Shown: positions 52,769 to 61,702 of the stretch, piece after piece
Position numbering within the stretch: position 1 is the stretch's first letter
Layout of the letters: the number at the start of each line of letters is the position of its first letter
DNA from: Roseateles aquatilis
GTDB taxonomy: Bacteria; Pseudomonadota; Gammaproteobacteria; Burkholderiales; Burkholderiaceae_C
Length of the DNA: 64,000 nt
Direction: 5' to 3'
Assembly: GCF_002205645.1 (NCBI RefSeq)
Contig: NZ_NIOF01000001.1
Span: 62,001 to 126,000, forward strand
The notes under the pieces: model-generated
Told to the model about the DNA's origin: nothing
What the model saw: only the letters and a program-made list of their open reading frames with translations
Database searches by the model: none
Made by a program: the position numbers and the translations under genes

Positions 52769-53086
52769 TCAGCGCTCCAGGCGCGGATCCGCGTTCGGGA
52801 CTTCGCGGACCTCGACGTCCACGACCTCGCCCTGCGGCGCGCGGCCCGGGCCGGCGCCCATGCCGCCTCGGGCGCCACCGGCGCGGAACGCCTGCGATCG
52901 GAACTGCTCGGCGCGGCGGAACGCCGCCGTGTGCAGCGTCGGCTTGCGGCCGCGGATCAGGCTCCACAGCACCACGACGGCAAAGATGACCAGCCCCGCG
53001 GCGAGCACCACCAGGAACAGCAGCAGCGAGGCGGCCACCAGCACGACGCGGGCGACCAGGTTCAGAAGTGCGGAGAAAACGTTCAT
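52769..53086 (-). CDS. Small membrane protein of unknown function
   Basis: 105 aa. One long hydrophobic stretch at about 5-45 (LLNLVARVVLVAASLLLFLV, LAAGLVIFAVVVLWSLIRG) could be two short membrane helices. The cytoplasmic-side tail is Arg/Gly-rich (FRAGGARGGMGAGPGRAP) and ends with an acidic VVDVEVREV segment. I do not recognise a named family. It is convergent with rsgA and lies 54 bases downstream of the SDR gene, from the same strand. Confidence 0.7.
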   Translation of the reverse strand: MNVFSALLNLVARVVLVAASLLLFLVVLAAGLVIFAVVVLWSLIRGRKPTLHTAAFRRAEQFRSQAFRAGGARGGMGAGPGRAPQGEVVDVEVREVPNADPRLER

Positions 53087-53140
53087 CGTCTTTCGGAGAT
53101 GCGTCGGTTGTGCGTCAGTTCAAGGGTCTGTCGGGAACGA

Positions 53141-53971
53141 TCAGCCTCGGCCAATGTAGGGCATCTTGGTCGCCATCACCGTCAGGAACGGCACGTTGGC
53201 CGACAGCGGCAATTCCGCCATGTAGAGCAGCGCGCTGGCGGCATGGTCCACGTCCATCACCGGCTCCACCATCGTGCCGCCGTGCGCTTGCGGCACACCC
53301 TGCTTGAAGCGTTCGGTGAGGTCGGTCTCGGCGTTGCCGATGTCGAGCTGGCCGGCGGCGATGTCGTGCTTGCGGCCGTCCAGCGCCAGCGTCTTGGTCA
53401 GGCCGGTGATGGCGTGCTTGGTGCTGGTGTAAGCGATCGACCCGGGCCGCGGCGCGTGCGCCGAGATCGAGCCGTTGTTGACGATGCGACCGCCTCGCGG
53501 CGCCTGCCGCTTCATCAGCCCGAAGGCGGCGCGCGCGCACAGGAAGCTGCCGGTCAGATTGACCTCGACAACGGCGCGCCAGATGTCGATGCCGAGCTCG
53601 TCGATGTCCGACGCGGGTGCGCCGCGACCGGCGTTGTTGAACAGGAAATCGAGACGGCCGAAACGCTGCTCGATGGCCGCGAAGGCGGCGGCGACCTGCG
53701 CCTCGTCGGCGACGTCGGTGGGCAGCACGAGGGCCCGCTCCGGCGCGACCGAGGCGGTCTCCTGCAGCATGTCCTCGCGGCGCCCCAGCAGCGCGACCTG
53801 CCAGCCGGCCTGCATCAGCCGGCGCGCGGCGGCGCGACCGATGCCCGAGCCGGCGCCGGTCACGGCGGCGATGCGGAACATGGGAACGGAGGGCCCGGGC
53901 GAGGCGACCGGCTCGGGCGAGACGGTCACGTCGGCAGCGAGGGAATCGAGCGGGGCGTCGGCAATGTCCAT
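53141..53971 (-). CDS. Short-chain dehydrogenase/reductase
   Basis: NAD(P)-dependent oxidoreductase of unknown substrate, 276 aa from the ATG at 53969-53971. A 30-residue Pro/Val/Ala-rich extension precedes the fold, so the internal ATG at 53879-53881 ([11 protein letters not shown]) could be the true start. Seen: cofactor loop [12 protein letters not shown] in [11 protein letters not shown], Ser in [11 protein letters not shown], and YTSTKHA with the catalytic Tyr and Lys. The C-terminal [15 protein letters not shown] is a common ending in this group. Upstream on the same strand lie the 82-aa protein and an overlapping candidate ORF. Confidence 0.87.
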   Translation of the reverse strand: MDIADAPLDSLAADVTVSPEPVASPGPSVPMFRIAAVTGAGSGIGRAAARRLMQAGWQVALLGRREDMLQETASVAPERALVLPTDVADEAQVAAAFAAIEQRFGRLDFLFNNAGRGAPASDIDELGIDIWRAVVEVNLTGSFLCARAAFGLMKRQAPRGGRIVNNGSISAHAPRPGSIAYTSTKHAITGLTKTLALDGRKHDIAAGQLDIGNAETDLTERFKQGVPQAHGGTMVEPVMDVDHAASALLYMAELPLSANVPFLTVMATKMPYIGRG

Positions 53972-54177
53972 CCGGCCATCATAGGCAGCGGGGCCATCCG
54001 CGGCTGACGCGGGGCTGAAACGGACGAGGCCGGTGCGCCCTGCGCGCGCGACACCAACGGATGCGCCGGCCAGGACAGGCGCAGGCCGCGGTCGGCCTCC
54101 CGCTCGGACAGCGACGCCTTGGCCACCGTCGTCATCGCCGTCATCGCGACGGCCCGGCCCAGGACGATGCCGCTCAT
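53926..54177 (-). CDS. Candidate small ORF coupled to the 82-aa gene
   Basis: 83 aa from the ATG at 54175-54177, which overlaps the stop of the upstream gene (ATGA), and it overlaps the start of the SDR gene by 46 bases. The first 55 codons have the high third-position GC of real genes; the rest does not. The translation ([20 protein letters not shown], then [13 protein letters not shown]) resembles nothing I know and has no signal peptide. It is equally possible that the coupling is accidental. Confidence 0.35.
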   Translation of the reverse strand: MSGIVLGRAVAMTAMTTVAKASLSEREADRGLRLSWPAHPLVSRAQGAPASSVSAPRQPRMAPLPMMAGWTLPTPRSIPSLPT

Positions 54178-54422
54178 CGCGCGGCCACCTGCTGGCCGTC
54201 GATGCGGCGGCCGGTGATGACCACCGTCGGCAGCGTCCGCACTTCGGCGGTCTTGATGGACTTGCCCGAGATGACCACCGTCGGCAGCCGCTGCGCCTGA
54301 GGCTGCTCGGCACGCGCCGGCAGCGCCAGCAGCAGGCCGGCGGCGACGCCGGTCGCCACGCCGATCAGGGCGGCGATGCGCTTGGCGTTGGAAAAACGGT
54401 CGTAGCAGCGAATGGTGTTCAT
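54174..54422 (-). CDS. Small exported protein with duplicated LPTVV(I)xG motif
   Basis: 82 aa from the ATG at 54420-54422 (the open frame begins 13 residues earlier). The N-terminus contains a hydrophobic stretch [20 protein letters not shown] ending ARAEQPQ, a plausible signal peptide after a long charged n-region. The mature part consists of two near-copies, [16 protein letters not shown] and [16 protein letters not shown], so it is an internal duplication. I do not know a function; similar short LPTVVVTGRR proteins are common in Burkholderiales. The CTAGGGGAAAACCCC motif lies 55-77 bases upstream. Confidence 0.65.
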   Translation of the reverse strand: MNTIRCYDRFSNAKRIAALIGVATGVAAGLLLALPARAEQPQAQRLPTVVISGKSIKTAEVRTLPTVVITGRRIDGQQVAAR

Positions 54423-54476
54423 CTCGGTCCTCCTGTGCCGCTTGAGGTGTGGTTGCGGCATGGGGTGGACTGTGCC

Positions 54477-54499
54477 GGGGGTTTTCCCCTAGCAAAAGT
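54477..54499 (-). promoter_or_regulatory. CTAGG(G/T)GAAAACCCC motif, copy 2
   Basis: Minus-strand CACTTTTGCTAGGGGAAA followed by ACCCC, matching the element at 43284-43306. It lies 55 bases upstream of the start of the 82-aa gene. A partly related GGGTTAACCCC occurs near 54569. Function inferred from repetition only. Confidence 0.45.
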
Positions 54500-54580
54500 G
54501 TGCTGCGACCAACCTGTTGTTGCGGGCGACGAATTGCGGATGAGCGCGATGAATGGCGCTGGAGTTCAGGGTTAACCCCA

Positions 54581-54605
54581 AACGAAGAAGGCCCCGGATG
54601 GGGCC
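54581..54605 (-). terminator. Terminator after dcp
   Basis: GGCCCC and GGGGCC arms around a four-base loop, followed on the minus strand by TTCTTCGTTT, 72 bases after the dcp stop. Confidence 0.65.
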
Positions 54606-54677
54606 CTCGGTTCGCTTTTCGCCCACGGGGCGATCCGCCGGAGCCGGTCCGGCGTGACCCGCTCATGGGGGTGCGCG

Positions 54678-56741
54678 TCAGGCGGGGATCAGCCCTCGCC
54701 CCTTCAGCATGGGCTCGACGCGCGCGTCCCGCCCCCGGAAGGCGCGGTAGGTGGCGCCGGGCTCGCGGCTGTTGCCCACGGCCAGGATGTTGTCCAGCAC
54801 CGATTGGGCGACCGACCGGTCGAACGGATCGCCGGCCTCGACGAAGGCCTCAAAGGCGTCGCAGTCCAGCACCTCCGCCCACAGGTAGACGTAATACCCG
54901 GCCGCGTAGCTGCTGCCGGAGAACAGATGCTGGAAGTGCGTCAGCCGGTGATTCATGCCGATGCCGGGCGGCAGGCCCAGCCGCTCCATCGTCTCGCGCT
55001 CGAAGGCGACGATGTCCGGCGCTTGCGGCTGCTCCAGCGCGTGGATGGCCAGGTCGACCAGCGCCGACGCGCAGTAGCGCACCGTCTCGTAGCCCTGGTT
55101 GAAGGTGGCGGCGGCCTTGAGCTTCTCCAGCAGCGCGTCCGGCACGGGCTCGCCGGTGCGGTAATGACGCGCGTGGCGCTTGAGCACCGTCGGCTCCGCC
55201 ATCCAGTGCTCCATCAGCTGGGACGGCAGCTCGACGAAGTCGCGCAGCACCTGGGTGCCGGACAGCCGCTCGAACTCGACTTCCGAAAGCAGCCCGTGCA
55301 GGCCGTGGCCGAACTCGTGGAACAGCGTGCGCGTGTCGTCGAAGGACAGCAACGTCGGCTCACCCGGCGCACCCTTCGCGAAGTTGTTGTTGTTCAGGAT
55401 GATCGGCAGCGCATCGATGCCGTTGCGGGCCTGCCAGCGCAGCGCGTTCATCCAGGCGCCGCTGCGCTTGGTCGGGCGCGCGAAGTTGTCCTGGACGAAG
55501 ATCCCGCGCAGCGACCCGTCGGCGCGCTGCACCTCGTAGACCTTCACGTCGGGGTGATACCCGCGCACCTGCGGCTGCGCGACGAAGCGCAGGCCGTAGA
55601 GGCGCTCGGCGCAGTCGAACATCGCCTGCACCATCGCGTCGAGCGGGAAGAACGGCTTGACCTCGGCCTCGTCGAGCTGGAAGCGCTGCTGGCGCACCTT
55701 CTCGGCATACCAGCGCCAGTCCCAGGCCTCAATGGCCTGCTCGTGGCCGAGCTGGGCGCGAACGTCCTCCAGCATCGCCCGCTCGCGCGCGGCGGCGGCC
55801 TTGGCCGGCTCCCAGACCTGGTCGAGCAGCCCCTGCACGGCGGACTGGCGGCCGGCCATCGTGTCGGCCAGCGCGTAGTCGGCATAACTTGCATGGCCAT
55901 GCAGCGCGGCCTGCTCGCGGCGCAGCGTCAGGATCTCGCGGACGATCTCGCGGTTGTCGGTGGCCTCGTCGCCGCCGGCACCGCCATCGCCCCGGTCGAC
56001 CCAGGCGCGCCAGGCTTGCTCGCGCAGGTCGCGGCGCTCGCTGAAGCTCAGGAAGGGCACGATCAGCGAGCGCGACAGCGTCACCACATGCACGCCCTCC
56101 TCGCTCAGGCCGCGATCCAGCGCGGCCTGGCGCGCGGCGGCGCGGACGAAGTCGGGCAGTCCGGCCAACTCGGCCTCGCCGCGCAGCACCAATTGATAGC
56201 CGCTCTCGTCGGCCAGCACGTTCTGCGCGAAGCGGGTATTCAGTTCGGCGAGCCGCTCCATGATCGCGGCGTAACGCGCGCGGGCGTCGCCCTGCAGGCG
56301 TGCGCCGGCGCGGACGAAGTCGAGGTGCACGCGCTCCAGCAGGCGCAGTTGCTCGGGCGCGAGGCCCAGCGACGCGCGCTGCTCGTGCAGCTGCTCGACA
56401 CGGGCGAACAGCGCGGCGTCCAGATAGATGGCGTTGTTGTGCGCGGCGAGCGGCGCGGCCATGCGGCGCTGCACGGCTTGCAGCTCGGGCGAGCTGGCGG
56501 AAGAGCTGAGCGTCGAGAACAGGTTCTTCAGCGACGTCAACACGCGCCCGCTGCGATCGAAGGCCGCGAGCGTATTGGCGAAGGTGGGGGTCGCGTCCTG
56601 CGTGGCGATCGCGGCGAGTTCGGCGCGATGCGCGGCGAGCGCGGCCTCGAAGGCGGGCTCGAAGTGTTCGGCGCGAACCGCGTCGAACGGTGGCAGGCCA
56701 TAGGGCCCGGACCAGACGGACAGGAGGGGATTGGTGCTCAT
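54678..56741 (-). CDS. dcp: Dcp-type M3 peptidyl-dipeptidase
   Basis: Zinc peptidase that releases C-terminal dipeptides, 687 aa from the ATG at 56739-56741 (MSTNPLLSVWSGPYGLPPFD), matching E. coli Dcp (681 aa). Active site: HEFGHGLHGLL with the zinc histidines and catalytic Glu, and the distal Glu in RDFVELPSQLMEHW. The C-terminal signature AAGYYVYLWAEVLDCDAFEA and MLKGRGLIPA also fit Dcp. PrlC (oligopeptidase A) is the main alternative, but several blocks (NDIYLN-like NAIYLDAALFARV, YHPDVKVYEV) favour Dcp. A frame extension of 57 codons upstream is not used. Confidence 0.9.
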   Translation of the reverse strand: MSTNPLLSVWSGPYGLPPFDAVRAEHFEPAFEAALAAHRAELAAIATQDATPTFANTLAAFDRSGRVLTSLKNLFSTLSSSASSPELQAVQRRMAAPLAAHNNAIYLDAALFARVEQLHEQRASLGLAPEQLRLLERVHLDFVRAGARLQGDARARYAAIMERLAELNTRFAQNVLADESGYQLVLRGEAELAGLPDFVRAAARQAALDRGLSEEGVHVVTLSRSLIVPFLSFSERRDLREQAWRAWVDRGDGGAGGDEATDNREIVREILTLRREQAALHGHASYADYALADTMAGRQSAVQGLLDQVWEPAKAAAARERAMLEDVRAQLGHEQAIEAWDWRWYAEKVRQQRFQLDEAEVKPFFPLDAMVQAMFDCAERLYGLRFVAQPQVRGYHPDVKVYEVQRADGSLRGIFVQDNFARPTKRSGAWMNALRWQARNGIDALPIILNNNNFAKGAPGEPTLLSFDDTRTLFHEFGHGLHGLLSEVEFERLSGTQVLRDFVELPSQLMEHWMAEPTVLKRHARHYRTGEPVPDALLEKLKAAATFNQGYETVRYCASALVDLAIHALEQPQAPDIVAFERETMERLGLPPGIGMNHRLTHFQHLFSGSSYAAGYYVYLWAEVLDCDAFEAFVEAGDPFDRSVAQSVLDNILAVGNSREPGATYRAFRGRDARVEPMLKGRGLIPA

Positions 56742-56900
56742 CGTGACTCCGAAGGCACCACCCCGACAGCGACACGGCTCGGTAGGAGCCAGCGGAAACC
56801 GGGGGGCGCCGGCCGATTTTGGAACTTGGGAGGCCGGTGCCCGCCGGGTTTCGCTGGCGGGCACCGCGCTCGGTCGAAACGCGCGTCCGCCGGAACCGTG

Positions 56901-57000
56901 ACCCGATTCCAACGATCACTCGCTCAATTCATCATTCGATCCATCATTCGATCGATCGATTCAATGCTCGATCGAATCCGGGACCCGATCGACCGGACGT
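56901..57000. repeat. A+T-rich cluster of CGATC/ATTCGATC repeats
   Basis: ATCATTCGATC occurs at 56931-56941 and again at 56943-56953, followed by overlapping CGATCGATCG and more CGATC palindromes. It lies in the 294-base gap before dcp. The A+T richness stands out in this genome and may form the promoter and a regulatory site for dcp, or be a degraded repeat. No gene is seen in the gap. Confidence 0.45.
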
Positions 57001-57035
57001 TCAAGCGGACCACCCGCCCGAACGCCTGAAGCGGC

Positions 57036-57710
57036 TTACTTCTTGCCAGCCGCCAGTTCCTTCTTGATCGCGATCTCGTCGGCCTCGTCGTAGGCCTTGT
57101 TGCCGCACTTCAGCTTCCACTCGTTGCGCTTGTCGGCCAGTTCCTCGACGTTGTCGTTGAACTCGTCCAGCGACTTGAGCTGCACGTCGACGCGGTCGTT
57201 GAACGCCTTGTTCTTCTCGACGCGGTCGGCGCGCGCCTTGTTGAACGCATCGATGCGGGGTTGCAGCGCGTTGGCGCGGGCCGAGTACTCGTCCTGCTTG
57301 GCCTTCAGCGCGTCCTTCTCCATCTTGGAGGCGCCGGCTTCGATCTCGGCGCCGAACGCCTTCACGGCCTCGATCTCCGCCTTCAGCGCGGTGCCGGTGG
57401 CCTGCAGGTCGGCCTCGGCCTTGTCGGACTCGACCTTGGCGGCCTTGAGCGAATCGCGCTCGGCGAGGACGCCGCTCTCACGCTTCTTCAGCGCGGCGCT
57501 CTGGTCCTCGATTTCCTGGTTGGAGGCCATGCAGGCGCGCAGTTCGTCGCGCGTCATCAGCTTGCCCTTGGGCTTGGCGGCCGGCGCGGCGGCGGCGGCC
57601 GGAGCAGCGGTCTTGGCGGGCGCGGCGGGCTTGGTCGTGGTGGTCTGGGCAGTGGCCAGGCCGCAGGCCAGCAGGGCGGCGACCGCCAGGGTGGTGCGAA
57701 TTGTGTTCAT
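57036..57710 (-). CDS. Periplasmic coiled-coil protein of unknown function
   Basis: 224 aa with a clear signal peptide (MNTIRTTLAVAALLACGLAT, cleaved near AQT), an Ala/Pro/Lys linker (about 25-50), and then an uninterrupted helical region (about 52-205) rich in Ala, Lys, Glu and Asp with heptad character (ESDKAEADLQATGTALKAEI, KAKQDEYSARANALQPRIDA). Two cysteines (LRACMASNQE and KLKCGNKAYDE) may pair. I do not recognise a named family. Upstream of it, on the other strand, is yaeQ. Confidence 0.75.
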   Translation of the reverse strand: MNTIRTTLAVAALLACGLATAQTTTTKPAAPAKTAAPAAAAAPAAKPKGKLMTRDELRACMASNQEIEDQSAALKKRESGVLAERDSLKAAKVESDKAEADLQATGTALKAEIEAVKAFGAEIEAGASKMEKDALKAKQDEYSARANALQPRIDAFNKARADRVEKNKAFNDRVDVQLKSLDEFNDNVEELADKRNEWKLKCGNKAYDEADEIAIKKELAAGKK

Positions 57711-57940
57711 GTCGGCTCTCGGGTCATTGCACCCGGTGGGGTGCTGTCTCGTCGATACGTCGGCCGCCGCGCGGCCCGACTGGGCGATGCGGCGCTGCGG
57801 CCTGCGAGGCTCGTCCGGCCTGGGCCGGGCGGCGCGGTCGGCATGATGCCACGACCCGGATAATGCGCCGCTTCAGATCGTTTCCGCGGCCCCGCCGCGG
57901 GGGCGGACACCGTCCAACGCATGCATCCCGGCACTCCACC

Positions 57941-58501
57941 ATGGCGCTCAAGGCCACCATCCACAAAGCTCAGCTGAATATCTCGGACATGGACCGCCAT
58001 GTCTACGGCGAGCACAACCTGACCGTCGCCCGCCACCCGTCCGAGACCGACGAACGGATGATGATGCGCATCCTGGCCTACGCGTTGAACGTGCCCGCCG
58101 ACGACCTGCGCGGCAGGCTCGAATTCAGCAAGGGCCTGTCCGACGTCGACGAGCCGCCGCTGTGGCAGCTCGACCTGACCGGCGAGGTCGTGCACTGGAT
58201 CGAGCTCGGCCAGCCCGACGAACGCCGCCTGCGCCAGGCGCACGGCCGCGCCGACCGTGTCACCGTGATCGGCTACGCGTCCAGCACGCCGGTGTGGTGG
58301 GCCGGCATCCAGAACAAGCTGCAGCGCACGCCCAAGCTGGCGATCTGGCAGGTGCCCGCGGACCAGTCGCAGGCGCTGGCCGCGCTGGCCGAGCGCGGCA
58401 TGCAGTGGCAGATCAGCATCCAGGACGGGACCGCCTACGTCACCACCGACAAGGGCGCCGTGGAGATCACGCCGCAACTGCTGAAGGAACGCGAGGAGTA
58501 A
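57941..58501 (+). CDS. yaeQ: YaeQ family protein
   Basis: Cytoplasmic protein of unclear biochemical function, 186 aa from the ATG at 57941 (MALKATIHKAQLNISDMDRH). Family pattern: YGEHNLTVARHPSETDERMM, EPPLWQLDLTGEVVHWIELG, RVTVIGYAS and LAIWQVPADQSQALAAL. It has a PD-(D/E)XK-like fold in E. coli YaeQ, and the DERMMMR helix with the ELGQPDE acidic residues is in the right place. It is 96 bases upstream of the S9 peptidase gene. Confidence 0.93.
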   Translation: MALKATIHKAQLNISDMDRHVYGEHNLTVARHPSETDERMMMRILAYALNVPADDLRGRLEFSKGLSDVDEPPLWQLDLTGEVVHWIELGQPDERRLRQAHGRADRVTVIGYASSTPVWWAGIQNKLQRTPKLAIWQVPADQSQALAALAERGMQWQISIQDGTAYVTTDKGAVEITPQLLKEREE

Positions 58502-58597
58502 GGTCGGGTTGTCGGGCCTCCGGGCACCCGCCCGGCAAGGCACGCGACCTGCCGGAGACGACCGTTCACCGCCCACCACGCCGCCCAGGAGATCGTT

Positions 58598-60757
58598 GTG
58601 CCGCAACCCGTGCCCCCCCCTGCCGACGCCATCGTCGCCAACGCCGCCGCTGACGCCGCCGGCGCCGGCCTCGGCGCCGACTCCGATGCCGATCCCTTCC
58701 TGTGGCTGGAGGCGCTCGATGGCGCCGACGGCGACCGCGCGCTGGCCTGGGTCCGCGAGCGCAACGAGGCGACGCTCGCGGCGCTGAGGGCGCAGCCCCA
58801 GTTCGAGCCCATCCGCGAGGAGCTGCTGCACATCCTCAATGCCCGCGACCGCATCCCCCATGTCGCGCGGCGCGGCGAGTGGTTCTACAACCTGTGGCAG
58901 GACGAGGCCCATCCGCGCGGCCTGTGGCGGCGCTGCACGCTGGAGGAGTTCCAGCTCGCCGAGCCGCCCTGGCGCCTGGTGCTGGACCTGGACGCGCTCG
59001 GCCGCGCCGAGGATCGCAGCTGGGTCTTCCACGGCGCGACCGCGCTGGCGCCGGCCTACCGGCGCTGCCTGGTGTCGCTGTCCGACGGCGGCGCCGACGC
59101 GCACGAACTGCGCGAGTTCGACCTTGAGACGCTGCGTTTCGTGCCGCCGTCCGAGGGCGGCTTCTTTGTCCCCGAGGCCAAGAGCGACGTCGAATGGCTG
59201 GACGAGGACACGCTGCTGGTCGGCAGCGACTTCGGCCCGGACTCGCTGACCGACTCCGGCTACCCGCGCCAGATCCGGCGCTGGGCGCGCGGCACGCCGC
59301 TGGACGCGGCGCCGGTGATCTTCGAGGGCGAGACGGGCGACGTGTCGGTCACCGTCTCGGTCGACCGCACCCCGGGCTTCGAGCGCGTCGTCTTCAGCCG
59401 CGCGCTGGACTTCTACAACGAGGCGCGCTTCCTCTGGCGCGACGGCGCCTTCGTCCTCATCGACCTGCCCAGCGACATGAGCGTCCACCTGGATGGCCCA
59501 TGGATGCTGCTGCGCCCACGCACCGACTGGGCCATCCCGCACGGTCCGACCTACCCGTCGGGCTCGCTGCTGCTGATCGAGGAGGCCGCGTTCTGGCGCG
59601 GCGACCGGCATGTGCGGGTGATGTTCTCGCCCACCTCGGGCCGCTCGCTGGAGGACTACACGCTGACGCGGCATCACCTGCTGCTCAACGTCAGCGAGCA
59701 TGTCGCGAGCCGGCTTGAAGAGTGGGACCTGTCGCGCCATCCGCCGACGCTGCGCCAGGTCAAGGCGCCCTTCCCTGGCACGCTCAGCCTGCAGAGCCTG
59801 CACGACCCCGAGCTGCCGCAGGACCGGCTGGGCGACCGCTACCTGCTGCATTACAGTGACTTCCTCAGCCCCGACAGCGTCAGCCTCGCCACCGCGGGCA
59901 GCGACGCGCGCGAGCCGCTGAAGCAGCGCGGCGCGCAGTTCGACGCCCATGGGCTGGCGGTGCGGCAGTACTTCGCCACCAGCCCGGACGGCGAGAGCAT
60001 CCCCTACTTCGTCATCGGCCGGCCCGAGCTCGGCGCGGACACGCCCACGCTGCTCTACGGCTACGGCGGCTTCGAGGTCTCGCTGCAGCCCTGGTACTCC
60101 GGCGGCAACGGCCGCGCGTGGCTGGCGCGGGGCGGCCGGCTGGTCGTGGCCAACATCCGTGGCGGCGGCGAGTACGGCCCGCGCTGGCACCAGGCCGCCA
60201 CCGGCGAGTACAAGCAGCGCAGCTTCGACGACTTCATCGCCGTCGCCGAGGACCTGATCGCGCAGGGCCTGACCCGGCCGGCGCGCCTGGGCATCATGGG
60301 CGGCAGCAACGGCGGGCTGCTGGTCGGCGCCTGCATGACGCAACGACCGGAACTCTTCGGCGCCGTCGTCTGCCAGGTGCCGCTGCTCGACATGAAGCGC
60401 TACCACCTGCTGCTGGCCGGCGCCTCCTGGATGGCCGAGTACGGCGACCCCGACGACGCGGACGACTGGGCGCACATCGCCGCCTACAGCCCCTACCAGC
60501 AGCTCAAGGCCGGCGTCGCGTATCCGCGGGCGCTCTTCGCCACCTCGACGCGCGACGACCGCGTGCATCCCGGCCATGCGAGGAAAATGGCGGCACGCAT
60601 GGCGGCCCTCGGACAGCCGTGCTTCTATTACGAAAACATCGAGGGCGGCCACGGCGGCGCTGCGGACAACCAGCAGCGCGCGCTGTTGCAAGCCCTCGAG
60701 TTCAGCTACTTGTGGCTGCAACTCGGCAGGGAGCTCCAACATGGAGTCGCGACGTGA
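58598..60757 (+). CDS. S9A prolyl oligopeptidase-family serine peptidase
   Basis: Cytoplasmic peptidase, 719 aa, GTG start at 58598 with AGGAGA upstream. An Ala-rich N-terminus precedes DPFLWLEALDGADGDRALAW, a hallmark of the family, then a seven-bladed propeller (about 80-450) and the hydrolase domain (about 460-719). Catalytic triad: Ser570 in GGSNGG, Asp in TSTRDDRVH (653/654), His685 in EGGHGG. Best fits the bacterial subgroup near oligopeptidase B or PREPL-like proteins rather than OpdB itself. The last four bases overlap the start of the GNAT-DUF924 gene (GTGA). Confidence 0.9.
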   Translation: MPQPVPPPADAIVANAAADAAGAGLGADSDADPFLWLEALDGADGDRALAWVRERNEATLAALRAQPQFEPIREELLHILNARDRIPHVARRGEWFYNLWQDEAHPRGLWRRCTLEEFQLAEPPWRLVLDLDALGRAEDRSWVFHGATALAPAYRRCLVSLSDGGADAHELREFDLETLRFVPPSEGGFFVPEAKSDVEWLDEDTLLVGSDFGPDSLTDSGYPRQIRRWARGTPLDAAPVIFEGETGDVSVTVSVDRTPGFERVVFSRALDFYNEARFLWRDGAFVLIDLPSDMSVHLDGPWMLLRPRTDWAIPHGPTYPSGSLLLIEEAAFWRGDRHVRVMFSPTSGRSLEDYTLTRHHLLLNVSEHVASRLEEWDLSRHPPTLRQVKAPFPGTLSLQSLHDPELPQDRLGDRYLLHYSDFLSPDSVSLATAGSDAREPLKQRGAQFDAHGLAVRQYFATSPDGESIPYFVIGRPELGADTPTLLYGYGGFEVSLQPWYSGGNGRAWLARGGRLVVANIRGGGEYGPRWHQAATGEYKQRSFDDFIAVAEDLIAQGLTRPARLGIMGGSNGGLLVGACMTQRPELFGAVVCQVPLLDMKRYHLLLAGASWMAEYGDPDDADDWAHIAAYSPYQQLKAGVAYPRALFATSTRDDRVHPGHARKMAARMAALGQPCFYYENIEGGHGGAADNQQRALLQALEFSYLWLQLGRELQHGVAT

Positions 60758-61602
60758 ACCTCGTCATTCAGCATCACCCCGACGCACGATGCTTTCTCGC
60801 CCAGCCCCAACCCGGGCTGCTGTGCCGCCTGGACTATGAGCGCCACGGCGAGCAACTGATCATCACCCACACCGGCGTGCCGGCCCAGTTGCGCGGCCTG
60901 GGCCTGGCCAGCCAGATGGTGGAGACCGCCGCGCGCTGGCTGGCGCCCGTCCCGCTGCAACTGGTGCCGGGCTGCAGCTACGTGCGCCACTGGTTGCTGC
61001 GGCATCCGAGCTGGCGGCGGCTGCTCACGCCGGCCGCGGCGCAGCGTGTGCTGAACGAGTGGTTCGGCGTGCCCGGCGACGAGCAGGACGGCCAGATCCA
61101 GTCCCAGTGGTTCCAGAAGGACGACGCCTTCGACGCCTCGCTGCGCGAGCGTTTCGGGCCCGTCGTCGAGCAGGCGTTGCGCGGCGAATTGCGCGACTGG
61201 GACTCCACGCCCTGGGGCGCGTTGGCGCGCATCCTGGTGCTGGACCAGTTCACCCGCAACATCTTCCGGGACACGCCGCGCGCCTTCGCCGGCGACGCGC
61301 TGGCGCTGTCGGCGGCGCTGACACTGCTGCCGCGCGCGCAGGAGCTCGGCACGCTGGAGCGCTGGTTCGCGACGATGCCGCTGGAGCACGCGGAAGACCT
61401 CGCGATGCAGGACCGCAGCGTCGCCGAATTCGAGGCGCTGGCCGCTGAGGACACGCGCCTGGACGACGCATTGGACTATGCCCGCAGGCACCGCGACGTC
61501 ATCGCGCGCTTCGGCCGTTTCCCACACCGCAACGCGATCCTGAACCGCGCCAGCACCCCCGAGGAAATCGAGTTCCTGAAGCAACCCGGATCGCGCTTCT
61601 GA
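60754..61602 (+). CDS. GNAT (NATD1-like)/DUF924 fusion protein
   Basis: 282 aa from the GTG at 60754-60756, overlapping the peptidase stop. Residues 1 to about 90 resemble a small GCN5-related acetyltransferase of the YjdJ/NATD1 type (ITHTGVPAQLRGLGLASQMV, then VPGCSYVRHWLLRHP). Residues about 100-282 are a DUF924 domain (LNEWFG, QSQWFQKDDAFDASLRERFG, LARILVLDQFTRNIFRDTPR, PLEHAEDLAMQD, RFGRFPHRNAIL). Both domains usually occur as separate proteins. DUF924 folds as TPR-like helices with unknown function, so the activity is uncertain. Confidence 0.85.
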   Translation: MNLVIQHHPDARCFLAQPQPGLLCRLDYERHGEQLIITHTGVPAQLRGLGLASQMVETAARWLAPVPLQLVPGCSYVRHWLLRHPSWRRLLTPAAAQRVLNEWFGVPGDEQDGQIQSQWFQKDDAFDASLRERFGPVVEQALRGELRDWDSTPWGALARILVLDQFTRNIFRDTPRAFAGDALALSAALTLLPRAQELGTLERWFATMPLEHAEDLAMQDRSVAEFEALAAEDTRLDDALDYARRHRDVIARFGRFPHRNAILNRASTPEEIEFLKQPGSRF

Positions 61603-61702
61603 CCCCTCGCGCAGGGTCGCGTCCCGCGTCCGCCCCGCCCCAGGCAGAACCGACCAACACATCCGAGTCCCTGCACAAGATCCGATCGCGCCCCGTCAAA
61701 GA

